Assembly (NCBI RefSeq): GCF_014645535.1
Contig: NZ_BMLX01000002.1
Location: 620,001 to 684,000, forward strand
DNA: 64,000 nt
Source: Silvimonas iriomotensis
GTDB taxonomy: Bacteria; Pseudomonadota; Gammaproteobacteria; Burkholderiales; Chitinibacteraceae
Direction: 5' to 3'
A program made the position numbers and the translations under genes. The notes below the pieces were generated by a model, which was not told the origin of the DNA, did no database searches, and saw only the letters and a list, made by a program, of their open reading frames with translations. Numbering within the stretch: position 1 is the stretch's first letter; each line of letters begins with the position of its first letter. Of the stretch, positions 8,780-17,842 are shown piece after piece.

Positions 8780-10753
8780 ATGAACAACTGCCGATACGCA
8801 CCGCCCGCCGCCCTTTTGCCCATTGCCCTTGCTGTTACCCTGGCCCTGGCGGCCTGCGGCGGGAGCGATGACACCACCAGTACCTCCAGCCCGGACAACT
8901 TCTCCGTGCCGGCCGCGCCCGCCGGTCTGGGCACGGTAGACACCGCACCCGTGCAGGACGAAGCCAGCATCCTGCCGTTTGTGGACTACGCCTATACCAA
9001 CCAGCGTGGCGATGCCCGTTACGCCACCGATGCCACCAACGCTGGCGTACGCGTGCTGGATGGTTATCTGGCGCTGTGGACACCGAGCACGCTGATTGTG
9101 GATGCCGGCGTCACTGCCGCTGCCAATGGCAGCTACCCGGCAGTGGTCGCGTCCAGCTGGACCGGTATCCCGGGCGACTCGACCGACGGCACCATCGTCA
9201 ACGCCGCCATTCTGAACGCCAATATCAATTACGTGATCAGCGCTACCACCAGCCGTACCGCCGACCAGGCCACCGCCGCCTATCTGGATGACCGCCGCCA
9301 GAAAGGCTACAGCGTGACCGATGGCATGGGCCCACTGACCGGCGCCTGGCGCACGGCTGCCCAGCAAACCACGACGATTACCAGCGTGGCTTCTGACGCC
9401 ACCACCGTGCTGTACAACGACACCGGCAACAATATCGGCGTGGGTACATCGTCGGGCAACACCACCTTTGGCGCGGCGGTAGATCTGATCAGCAGCATGG
9501 GCACCAATGCCTCGACCGAACCGGCCAAGCGCTTTTACAAATACGCGCGGCCGTGGCGCTGGAGCAGCAGCGTGATTGTCGTTCCGGCGCTGGTGCCGGC
9601 AGAAAGCAGCACGCCGAACGTGGATGGCGGCTTCCCCAGCGGCCACGCCGCCGAGGCCGGCCGCGATGGTCTGGCAATGGCATATCTGGTGCCGGAACGC
9701 TTCCAGGAAATGGCCACCCGCGCGCTGGAACTGGGCGAGAACCGTATTCTGGCCGGCATGCACTCGCCGCTGGATGTCATGGGTGGGCGTATCCAGTCTG
9801 AGGCGCTCGTCGCCGCCAACCTGGTCGCCAATACCGCCGCCACCCGCCAGGCCGCCGTCACGCAAGCGCATACCGCGTTGATGGCCGCCACCGGCACCAG
9901 CACACTGGCCGCGTTCAACCAGTACGCGCATTCGGGCACCACCAGCACCGACCGCTTTGCCGATCACGCGGCCAACAAGGCCAACTACCTGCGCCGCCTG
10001 ACCTATGGTTTCCCGCAGATTGCCGACACCACCAAAACCGCGCAGGTGCCCAAGGATGCGGAAATCCTGCTGGAAACCCGCCTGCCGTATCTGACCGCCG
10101 ATCAGCGCCGCATTGTGCTCAAGACCACCGCCGTGGCCTCCGGTTATCCGGTCATGGATGACGCCGAGGGCTGGGGCCGCCTGAACCTGTTTGCTGCGGC
10201 CGATGGTTACGGCGCGTTCAACGGCGACGTGAGCGTCGCCATGGATGCCACGCAAGGCGGCTTTAACGCGCAGGATTACTGGCAGAACGATATTGCCGGC
10301 AAGGGCAAGTTCAGCCTCTCTGGCAGCGGCACGCTGGTTTTCAACGGCAATAACAGTTACACCGGCGGCACCGAGATTGACAGCGGCACGCTGCAGGCTG
10401 ATTCGGCCACCGGTTTTGGCAATGGCGATATCTACGTGGCCGGCGGCACCGCCGTGTTCAACGCCACCAGCCCGGTCACCACGGTTAACTACACGCAACT
10501 GGCAGCGGGCACCACGCAAGCCAACCTGGGCAACAACGGCCAGGGTCAGCTGAAGGCCAGCGGCACGGTGAGCATTGTCGGCGGCACGCTCAACGTGAAG
10601 TTCGCCAGCGGCTTTACCCCGACCGTGGGCAGCACGCTGACCGTGATCACAGCGGGCAAGCTGCAGGGCAAGTTCAGCACCGTGAACGTTGCCGGCTTCA
10701 AGGCGACACCGGTGTACACCAGCACCGGCATGCAGATCCAGATCACGGGTTAA
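8780..10753 (+). CDS. PAP2-family acid phosphatase lipoprotein with autotransporter-type beta-strand repeat
   Basis: Exported lipoprotein of about 657 residues. Lipobox LAAC has Cys26 when started at 8780; an upstream in-frame ATG at 8741 gives a longer n-region. The complete PAP2 (class A acid phosphatase or vanadium haloperoxidase) signature is present: K250-x6-R257-P258, PSGH at 286-289, and R322-x5-H328-x3-D332. It probably hydrolyses phosphomonoesters in the periplasm or at the surface (family knowledge). The C-terminal 170 residues contain GTLVFNGNNSYTGGTEIDSG and GTLNVKFASG, the passenger-associated beta-strand repeat of autotransporters. No beta-barrel follows, so the repeat is presumably a structural tail. 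Confidence 0.85.
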   Translation: MNNCRYAPPAALLPIALAVTLALAACGGSDDTTSTSSPDNFSVPAAPAGLGTVDTAPVQDEASILPFVDYAYTNQRGDARYATDATNAGVRVLDGYLALWTPSTLIVDAGVTAAANGSYPAVVASSWTGIPGDSTDGTIVNAAILNANINYVISATTSRTADQATAAYLDDRRQKGYSVTDGMGPLTGAWRTAAQQTTTITSVASDATTVLYNDTGNNIGVGTSSGNTTFGAAVDLISSMGTNASTEPAKRFYKYARPWRWSSSVIVVPALVPAESSTPNVDGGFPSGHAAEAGRDGLAMAYLVPERFQEMATRALELGENRILAGMHSPLDVMGGRIQSEALVAANLVANTAATRQAAVTQAHTALMAATGTSTLAAFNQYAHSGTTSTDRFADHAANKANYLRRLTYGFPQIADTTKTAQVPKDAEILLETRLPYLTADQRRIVLKTTAVASGYPVMDDAEGWGRLNLFAAADGYGAFNGDVSVAMDATQGGFNAQDYWQNDIAGKGKFSLSGSGTLVFNGNNSYTGGTEIDSGTLQADSATGFGNGDIYVAGGTAVFNATSPVTTVNYTQLAAGTTQANLGNNGQGQLKASGTVSIVGGTLNVKFASGFTPTVGSTLTVITAGKLQGKFSTVNVAGFKATPVYTSTGMQIQITG

Positions 10754-10771
10754 GCCGCGATCAGCAACCCA

Positions 10772-10806
10772 CAAAAAAAGCGCGACGGCTGTCGCGCTTT
10801 TTTTAT
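10772..10806. terminator. Bidirectional Rho-independent terminator
   Basis: A runs, then AAAGCGCGAC, GGCT loop, GTCGCGCTTT and a T run. It serves both the phosphatase gene and the convergent GH1 gene ending at 10818. Confidence 0.9.
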
Positions 10807-10817
10807 TGCTGCAGTGG

Positions 10818-12254
10818 TCACAGCGTCTCGCCGCCGCTGGCAATCACCTTCTGGTACCAGAAGAAACTGTCCTTGCGGATGCGGCGCAGGTCTTTGGCAT
10901 CGGTCTCGTCGCGGTTGACGTACACAAAGCCGTAGCGCTTCTGATAACCGTTAAGCCAGCTAAGAATATCGGTGAACGACCAGGGGCAGTAGCCCAGCAG
11001 TTGCACACCATCGCTCATGGCCTCCTGGCAAGCTTGCAGATGGGCACGCAGGTAGTCGATGCGGTAATCGTCGTGGATCGCGTCACCGGCTTGCAACTGG
11101 TCGAACTCGCCCAGACCGTTTTCGGTCACCATCAGTGGCAAGTCATAACGTGACGCCAGCCGCCGCAGCGCAATGCGCAAGCCGGTGGGGTCGATCGCCC
11201 AGTCCCAGTTGCTGGTCGGCAGATGCGGGTTGGGCGTGGTGCGATACAAACCCGGCACACCGCTGGAGGGCGTGGTGCCCTTCTGGCCCGTGGTGTTGAT
11301 GCGCTGCATGGTCACGCCGTCACGCGGGTTATCGGTAAACGTGGTGGTGTAGTAGTAATTCACGCCGACAAAGTCTGGCAGGCCGGCCTGCAAAATGGCC
11401 GCATCGCCCGGCTGGACATCCGGCGCCTCCCCGGTTTTTTGCAGCCACGCCAGCGCCGCTTGCGGGTAGCGGCCAAAGCAGTAGGTATCCAGCCACCACC
11501 AGTTGGTGAATTCCTCGGCGTTTTCAAACGCCAGCATATCGGCCGGCGCGCTGGAAGCCGGGTAGCCCGGCGAATACGCAAAACTCGGCCCGATCAAACC
11601 ATTGGGCACATGCTGGCGAAAAGCCGCAATCACCGTGGCATTGGCCAGAAAGGCGTGGTGGTTGGCGGCAAAAAAGCGCTTGCGATCCTGCACGGCGGGC
11701 GGGTGCGTGCCCAACTGGTAGGCATTGGTGGTGTTGTAGTTCTGCTCGTTGAGCGACACCCAGTATTTCACCTTGCCGGCAAAACGCTGGAACAGCGCCA
11801 CGCAGTAGTGTTCAAAGTCTGCAATGATGCGACGGTCTTCCCAGCCACCGTATTCATCCTGCAAGGCTTGCGGCAAATCCCAGTGATACAGCGTGAGCAC
11901 GGGCTCTATGCCAGCGGCAATCAGCGTATCAATCAGCCGCTCGTAAAACGCCATGCCGGCCTCATTCACCGCACCCCGGCCGGTCGGGAAAATACGCGGC
12001 CAGCTCACCGAAAACCGGTACGCCGTCAGCCCCGCTTCTTTCATCAGCGCCACGTCTTCTGCCATGCGGTGATAGTGATCGACCGCGACATCGCCATTGC
12101 TGCCCTGAAACGTCTTGCCCGGCAGATGGGTGAACACATCCCACACCGATGGCCCTTTGCCGTCTGCATCATGCGCGCCTTCGACCTGGTAAGCGGCCGA
12201 GGCTGCGCCCCAAAGAAAGCCCTGCGGGAATGGTGTGAGTCTGGCGTGATGCAT
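10818..12254 (-). CDS. GH1 beta-glycosidase, likely 6-phospho-beta-glucosidase type
   Basis: Cytoplasmic glycoside hydrolase family 1 enzyme of 478 residues with no signal peptide. It begins FPQGFLWGAASAAYQVEGA. The acid/base is E170 (SLNEQN) and the nucleophile is E378 (VTENG). S432, K439 and Y441 have the spacing (+7, +9) of the phosphate-binding triad of 6-phospho-beta-galactosidases and -glucosidases, where true beta-glucosidases have Glu in place of Ser. A phosphorylated disaccharide substrate is therefore likely (inference), although no PTS gene is in the window. The ATG at 12254 is preceded by GGAGGT; longer open sequence upstream is not coding. Divergent from a LysR gene. Confidence 0.92.
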   Translation of the reverse strand: MHHARLTPFPQGFLWGAASAAYQVEGAHDADGKGPSVWDVFTHLPGKTFQGSNGDVAVDHYHRMAEDVALMKEAGLTAYRFSVSWPRIFPTGRGAVNEAGMAFYERLIDTLIAAGIEPVLTLYHWDLPQALQDEYGGWEDRRIIADFEHYCVALFQRFAGKVKYWVSLNEQNYNTTNAYQLGTHPPAVQDRKRFFAANHHAFLANATVIAAFRQHVPNGLIGPSFAYSPGYPASSAPADMLAFENAEEFTNWWWLDTYCFGRYPQAALAWLQKTGEAPDVQPGDAAILQAGLPDFVGVNYYYTTTFTDNPRDGVTMQRINTTGQKGTTPSSGVPGLYRTTPNPHLPTSNWDWAIDPTGLRIALRRLASRYDLPLMVTENGLGEFDQLQAGDAIHDDYRIDYLRAHLQACQEAMSDGVQLLGYCPWSFTDILSWLNGYQKRYGFVYVNRDETDAKDLRRIRKDSFFWYQKVIASGGETL

Positions 12255-12351
12255 GGTGACCTCCGGTTTGCGAGTTACCGAACAGCATGCGCGCTGCCAC
12301 TTGATTCCGGCCAATGATATATTTTCAGCAACTTCATTCCACAATGGAATC

Positions 12352-13233
12352 ATGGAACTCAGAGACCTGCGCGCTTTTGTCACGCTAGCCGATTTGCTGC
12401 ACTTCACCGAAGCAGCCGACCGCCTGCATGTCACGCAATCGGCGCTATCCAAACAGATCAAACGGCTGGAGAGCGATCTGGGCGGTGCGTTGTTCAGCCG
12501 CAGTAACGCCGGCACGCAACTGACCCCGCTCGGTCGCGACCTGCTGACCGACGCGCATAAACTCGTCAACGGCGCTGACGCACTGGCCTGGAAAGCGCGC
12601 GCCTCACTGGGCGGCAACGCCGGAACATTGCGGATCGGTTTTGGCGTGGGCACCAAAGTCTTCGTGCCCGCGGCGATTTCACGCTTTCGGGCCGCCCGAC
12701 CAGAAGTGCAGATTGAGCTGAATGATCTTTCCAGCCAGCATCAAATCCAGGCCTTGATCGAAGGCCGGCTGGACCTCGCCTTCTGCCGCCTTCCCGCCCC
12801 GACCGGCTGGCCACACATCCCCGTCGTCGTCGCCCGTTTCATCGCAATCATCCCCGCCAGCTGGTCCCCCGCGCTCACCCTGGCAGAACTGGCCAGCCAG
12901 CCCGTCTCCATCATCGACCACCACCGCGCCCCCGCCTTTCACGCGCACCTGATGAACTACCTGGCCGGACAAGACCTGCGCGTCGCCCAGATCCAGCCCG
13001 TGCAGGATTTCGTCTCCGTCGTCGCCCTGGCCGCCGCCGGTATCGCCTGGGGCATCGTGCCCTCATCCACCTCCATCGACGACCCTGGCGTGCGCATCAT
13101 GCCACTGACCGACCCCGCCGCAAGCTGGCTGATCGGGCTGATGCGGCCACCGGGCAAGGCGAGCGCGCTGGTTGCCGCGTTCTGGGGGACTGTAGAAGAA
13201 ATGCTGGGAGACAACGCGCTGGCGACGATGTGA
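12352..13233 (+). CDS. LysR-family transcriptional regulator
   Basis: Regulator of 293 residues. The N-terminal winged helix-turn-helix is clear (MELRDLRAFVTLADLLHFTE, then AADRLHVTQSALSKQIKRLE), followed by a periplasmic-binding-protein-like effector domain (TLRIGFGVGTK, then DLAFCRLP). The ATG at 12352 starts the conserved LysR N-terminus. Only 97 bp separates it from the divergent GH1 gene, so it probably controls that gene and itself. Effector unknown. Confidence 0.92.
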   Translation: MELRDLRAFVTLADLLHFTEAADRLHVTQSALSKQIKRLESDLGGALFSRSNAGTQLTPLGRDLLTDAHKLVNGADALAWKARASLGGNAGTLRIGFGVGTKVFVPAAISRFRAARPEVQIELNDLSSQHQIQALIEGRLDLAFCRLPAPTGWPHIPVVVARFIAIIPASWSPALTLAELASQPVSIIDHHRAPAFHAHLMNYLAGQDLRVAQIQPVQDFVSVVALAAAGIAWGIVPSSTSIDDPGVRIMPLTDPAASWLIGLMRPPGKASALVAAFWGTVEEMLGDNALATM

Positions 13234-13290
13234 AGAGCGCGAGGCGCTGCCCGGGGCTTATCCCGCAGAGCGTGCCCGCATTGCAGCTGG

Positions 13291-13311
13291 ATTCCGGCTC
13301 AAGGCCGGAAT
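13291..13311. repeat. dRS3-like palindrome
   Basis: ATTCCGGC / GCCGGAAT inverted repeat in the context CAGCTGG...TGACGA, one of about a dozen such palindromes in this window. Confidence 0.8.
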
Positions 13312-13364
13312 GACGAGGTGGTGGGATGCTTGCTGGATTTGATGTGGCGGCAGCAGCTACACCC

Positions 13365-13709
<345 letters not shown>

Positions 13710-13737
13710 CAGTTCAAGGCTTTAAAGACAGCAGCAG

Positions 13738-13830
13738 GTGGATTGTCGCTCTCGCTCCGAATCCACCCTACGTCGCTTGCTGTCGGGCAACCCCCGACAT
13801 CTAAAACACCGCGCCGCAGGCGCCAACAAA
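13738..13830 (+). repeat. Half of a GGTGGATT inverted repeat plus a lone distal module
   Basis: 13738-13771 matches the right half of the nested inverted repeat at 29706-29775. It is followed by TGTCGGG-CAACC-CCCGACA and GCGCC-GCA-GGCGC, the H2 and H3 hairpins of the composite element without the rest of it. Confidence 0.6.
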
Positions 13831-13868
13831 GATTCAAGTATTGCGGCGCTGACAAACATCGCAGCTGG

Positions 13869-13888
13869 ATTCCTGCCTCCGCAGGAAT
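13869..13888. repeat. dRS3-like palindrome
   Basis: Perfect ATTCCTGC-CTCC-GCAGGAAT, preceded by CATCGCAGCTGG as in other copies. Confidence 0.8.
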
Positions 13889-13930
13889 GACGCCCCAGAT
13901 TGCGACTACCCGCGCCACATCACTCGCAAA

Positions 13931-15883
13931 TCACTCCCGCCAGGCACAAACCTCACCCTGCCCCAACTCCGGCGTGCCAAACAAAACCACCGCATCCATC
14001 GGCACTGGCACCTGCCAGACCTCGGCGTCGTAGTTGAATGCAAACGTCACATCCCCACGCCGCACCAGACGCTGCCCGAGACCAAGATGCGTTACTTCCA
14101 GCCCTGCTTCCAGCGCACACTCGGCCAGCCAGTGCTTGAGCAAAGCCGGCTCAAACCAGCCGGTTGCATATTGAACGTTGCCCTTGCGCAGCAGCGCTGG
14201 CCAGTTGTCTTCAAAGCGCGCGAGCACTTCTACGTCGCCCATCGGGCGCACGTTCTCACGCCAGCGCTCAGCCGCACCAGCCTGGCCGGCAATGGTGGTT
14301 TGCGGGCGTAGCGTCGGGCGCAGGGATTCGACTTCCAGCACCTGGATCGGCATCACCGCTTGCAACGGGCCTGGCGGCAAGGTGGCGGGGATATGGAAAT
14401 CAGCCGTGCGTGAACCCGTGCGCGGGCCGAACAGCCACAGCGCGTCAGACTTGCTCACCTTTTCTACCAGCGGCAGATCGGCCACCGTCAGAGTCGGGGC
14501 GACGACCATGGCGTAGCCGCTGAAATCAGCGTCACGCGGCAGGATGTCGATATCCAGCCCCAACTGGCGCAGGGCGCTGTACCAGGCCAGCAAGTGCAGC
14601 TGGTAATCAAAGCTGGCGCCATGACGCTGGATGTCGCAGAACCACAGCGATTCGTAATCAAACACCATGGCCACCTGGGCGCGGGTCTTGACGGCATCCA
14701 CCGGGAACTGGCGCAATTCTTTGCCCACGGTCAGACCTTCTTCGCCGCTGGGCGAGAACCCGTCCGAGGGCAGGTTCAGGCCGGAATGCAGTTGCTCCTG
14801 GGCATACGGGGCCTGGCGCCAGCGGAACCAGGACACCAGTTCCGCACCATGGGCAAAGCCTTCCCACGCCCACAAACGCACCATGCCAGGCGCGGGGACG
14901 GGGTTGTGCGGCGCCCAGTTCACCGGGCCGGCTTGCTGTTCCATGATCCAGAACCGGCCACGGCCCACGCCCCGGTACAGGTCGTGGCTGAAGGCAGAGA
15001 TATCCGGGTGGCCGGTGCGCGCCCAGCGCGCTTTTTCTTCCTCAGGCAGGGCCTGGGTTTCGGTGCGGGCCAGCGGGTAACTGTCCCACGCAGCGACGTC
15101 GATGCCGTTTTTGGCAAACTTGTAATGATCAAACGCGCCAAACAGGCCCATGAAGTTGTGCAGCACGTCGCGGCCGGGGGCGTGCGCCCGCAGGATGTCG
15201 GCCTGCAACTGGTGAAAGGCAATCACTTCATCAGACAGGAAGCGACGGAAATCGAGCAGGTGCGAGGGGTTGGCATCGGTCGGCGTCTGGACCGGGAAAT
15301 CAATGGCGTCAAAGCCGGGGTATTCCATGCTCCAGAACACATTGCCCCAGGCCGTGTTGAGCTTGTTGATGTCGCCATACTTGCCGGCCAGCCAGCGCTG
15401 GAAAGCGGTTCTGGCTTCGTCAGAATAACTTGGCACTGTGTCGTGGCAGGCCAGTTCGTTGTCGGTCTGCCAGGCCACCACGGCCAGGTGCTGGCCGTAG
15501 CGTTCGACCATGGCGGTGGTGATGCGCGCGCATTCGCGGCGGTAATCGGCGCTAAAGAGATCGTAATGGCGGCGCGAGCCAAAACGCCATGGCTTGCCGT
15601 CCGCGCGCACGGCCATGATCTGCGGCATGGCTTTGCACAGCCAGTACGGCGGCGCGGCCGTGGGCGTACCCAGCACGATCTTCAGCCCGGCATTGGTCAG
15701 TACTTCAATGGCGCGATCCAGCCAGGACCAGTCGTATTCGCCCTGGCGCGGTTCCATGCGTGACCAGGCAAATTCGGCAATGCGCACATGGGTGATGCCC
15801 AGTTCGGCCATGCGGCGGGCATCGGATTCCCACTGGCTTTGCGGCCAGTGTTCGGGGTAGTAACAAACGCCAAGTTGCATCAT
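13931..15883 (-). CDS. ganA: GH42 beta-galactosidase
   Basis: Cytoplasmic glycoside hydrolase family 42 enzyme of 650 residues. It releases galactose from short beta-1,4-galactooligosaccharides. The N-terminus MMQLGVCYYPEHWP is family-typical. The acid/base is E143 (TDNELACHD) and the nucleophile is about E315 (FWIMEQQAGP). A trimerisation-type middle domain and a small C-terminal domain follow. Start is at 15883 (or the next codon). It is the last gene of the galactan operon, 52 bp after the GH53 galactanase, as in Bacillus ganA/ganB. No signal peptide, so it acts on imported oligosaccharides. Confidence 0.93.
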   Translation of the reverse strand: MMQLGVCYYPEHWPQSQWESDARRMAELGITHVRIAEFAWSRMEPRQGEYDWSWLDRAIEVLTNAGLKIVLGTPTAAPPYWLCKAMPQIMAVRADGKPWRFGSRRHYDLFSADYRRECARITTAMVERYGQHLAVVAWQTDNELACHDTVPSYSDEARTAFQRWLAGKYGDINKLNTAWGNVFWSMEYPGFDAIDFPVQTPTDANPSHLLDFRRFLSDEVIAFHQLQADILRAHAPGRDVLHNFMGLFGAFDHYKFAKNGIDVAAWDSYPLARTETQALPEEEKARWARTGHPDISAFSHDLYRGVGRGRFWIMEQQAGPVNWAPHNPVPAPGMVRLWAWEGFAHGAELVSWFRWRQAPYAQEQLHSGLNLPSDGFSPSGEEGLTVGKELRQFPVDAVKTRAQVAMVFDYESLWFCDIQRHGASFDYQLHLLAWYSALRQLGLDIDILPRDADFSGYAMVVAPTLTVADLPLVEKVSKSDALWLFGPRTGSRTADFHIPATLPPGPLQAVMPIQVLEVESLRPTLRPQTTIAGQAGAAERWRENVRPMGDVEVLARFEDNWPALLRKGNVQYATGWFEPALLKHWLAECALEAGLEVTHLGLGQRLVRRGDVTFAFNYDAEVWQVPVPMDAVVLFGTPELGQGEVCAWRE

Positions 15884-15935
15884 GTTGGTTCTCTGCAAAT
15901 CTGATTTGAAAACTGGATTGGCCGCCCTGAGCGGG

Positions 15936-17840
15936 TCAGTCCGCCGCGAATTCCACGTCGTCGACGTTGCCCCAGTTGCCGGCGTTGGCATCCACGGCCA
16001 CGCCCACAGTGCATTGCTCGCCGCTGACTTTGATGTTGCTGATCTGATAGCTGTGCCATTGCTGCCAGCCGTTGTTGTGCATGGCCACGCTTTGCGCCTC
16101 GCTGCCGCAATCCTTGGCAAACAGCGTCAGGGATTTCTCTCCGCCGCCACCGGCCGCCCAGGCCTTGAAGTGGTACACGCCTGGCTTCAGGCCCGTGAAG
16201 GTGTGGCTGGCTTCAAACTTGAAGGCACCAGAAGCCCAGTAATGCAGCGATTGCTGGCCGCTATGCGCGTTACCCGGATTGCGCTCGTTGCTGGCGGCGC
16301 TCTTGTCGCCAATGAGGGCCCAGTCATCGAGCTTGCCGTTTTCAAAGCTGGCATCGGTAAACAGGTTGCGGCGTGGCGAGACCGTGACGTGCGCCGTGAC
16401 ATCCGGCTGGCCCGTGATCTCGCCCTTGAGCGTGAACTCGCCTGGCGTGCTGGTTTTGCCGGCGGGCACGCTGGCCCAGTCGATCAGCACCGGGCGCTCG
16501 GCGTCGTCACTGAACGGCAGGCGCAGGGTTTCCGGCGGCACAAAGGGTTCGCCCACAAAGGCGCTCAACTCAATCGGACCCGGTTGCAGCAGTTTGGGCT
16601 GGTAGGCGGACTTCTCTCGCACGCGCTTGAACACGGCCAGCGATGGCAGCGCGTGGCCGCCAAAGTCGAACATGATCTGGTTATCCCAGCCGTTGCCATC
16701 GCCCGTGCGCCAGCCGACGTTGGGCAGCCAGGCCGGCTCCCAGTAGAACAGCCCCAGGCCGCGTTGTGCCGGCACCTGGGCGACGGCGTCGATCACATCC
16801 CGCACCAGGCTGGCCTGCCCTTGCGGCGTGGCTTTGTAGCCGATGACCTTTTGCGAATCGGCATTGAAGATGTTGGGCGTGCTGTCGCCATTCTGCAGCG
16901 TGGCGGCGTAGCTGGTTTCCAGCACGGCCACGGGTTTGGCGTAACGGAACGCCATGTCATCCATATTGGCGCGCAGGTCGGCCACACCGCCGTGCAGATA
17001 CGGGTAGTAAGACAGGCCGATGATGTCGAAATCGACCTTCTCGCGCGTCAGCAGGTCGAACACGCGGCGGTACAGATCGTTGCTGGTGCCGTTGGCCAGG
17101 TGCACCGCAATGCGCGTGTGGCGGCCGGCAAAACGGGCGTCGTCAGCGCGGATGGCGGCAATACCCTGGCGCATCAGCGCGACAAACCCGGCGTCGCCGC
17201 CAATGACTTCATCGGGCTTCGCTTTCCAGGTTTTGCCATCCGGCCACATGAAGCCGCCGTTGAGTTCATTGCCGACTTGCACCATGTCAGGCGCGACGCC
17301 TGCGTCGTCCAGCGTGCGCATGACGGTGGCGGTGTAGTCGTAAACGGCTTTTTCCAGCGCCGCGCCGTGCAGGTCTTGCCAGGCCGCAGGCTTGGTTTGC
17401 GTCAGCGGGTCTGCCCAGCAATCGCTGTAGTGAATGTCCAGCAGGTATTTCAGCTTGAGCGCTTTGGCGCGTTTAGCCAGGCGCAGCGTGGTGGCCAGAT
17501 CGTTATTGCCGCCGCCCACCGGATCACCCTTGTGTGCGATCACCTTGCCGTCTTCGATCACATCCGCGGCGTTGACCGGCGTATGCCACAGCCGCAAGCG
17601 CAGCCAGTTGACGCCATTGGCTTTCAGGATGGCCAGCGCGTCTTGTTGCTGGCCCGCCAGGTTGTAGAACTTGCCGCCGGCGGCCTCTACCTGATCCAGC
17701 GTCGAGACATCCGCGCCCATGATGAAATCCGGGGGCAGATTGGGGACGGTTTGCACCGCAACGCTGCCCGCCGCAAACAGGTTGGCGGACAGCACAACCC
17801 CTGCCAGCAGCGCCGGCATGCCAAAAACGGTATGTGCCAT
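15936..17840 (-). CDS. ganB: Secreted GH53 endo-beta-1,4-galactanase with C-terminal carbohydrate-binding domain
   Basis: Protein of 634 residues with a signal peptide over about residues 1-24. The GH53 barrel starts at FIMGADVSTLDQVEAAGG. The acid/base is about E192 (QVGNELNGGFMWP) and the nucleophile about E308 (VAVLETSY). A bacterial Ig-like linker (PFSDDAERPVLIDW, then GQPDVTAHVTV) comes next. The C-terminal jelly-roll of about 140 residues (ASFENGKLDDW to GNWGNVDDVEF) is likely a galactan-binding module of the CBM61 kind. It should cut the beta-1,4-galactan of pectin outside the cytoplasm. It starts 2 bp after the ganQ stop, with AAGGG upstream. Confidence 0.93.
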   Translation of the reverse strand: MAHTVFGMPALLAGVVLSANLFAAGSVAVQTVPNLPPDFIMGADVSTLDQVEAAGGKFYNLAGQQQDALAILKANGVNWLRLRLWHTPVNAADVIEDGKVIAHKGDPVGGGNNDLATTLRLAKRAKALKLKYLLDIHYSDCWADPLTQTKPAAWQDLHGAALEKAVYDYTATVMRTLDDAGVAPDMVQVGNELNGGFMWPDGKTWKAKPDEVIGGDAGFVALMRQGIAAIRADDARFAGRHTRIAVHLANGTSNDLYRRVFDLLTREKVDFDIIGLSYYPYLHGGVADLRANMDDMAFRYAKPVAVLETSYAATLQNGDSTPNIFNADSQKVIGYKATPQGQASLVRDVIDAVAQVPAQRGLGLFYWEPAWLPNVGWRTGDGNGWDNQIMFDFGGHALPSLAVFKRVREKSAYQPKLLQPGPIELSAFVGEPFVPPETLRLPFSDDAERPVLIDWASVPAGKTSTPGEFTLKGEITGQPDVTAHVTVSPRRNLFTDASFENGKLDDWALIGDKSAASNERNPGNAHSGQQSLHYWASGAFKFEASHTFTGLKPGVYHFKAWAAGGGGEKSLTLFAKDCGSEAQSVAMHNNGWQQWHSYQISNIKVSGEQCTVGVAVDANAGNWGNVDDVEFAAD

Positions 17841-17842
17841 GG

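Noticed and set aside
8714-10843. 709-codon open frame antisense to the PAP2 phosphatase gene
   Set aside because: The sense strand has the lipobox and the complete phosphatase motif set; the antisense product is Gly/Arg/His-rich without features.
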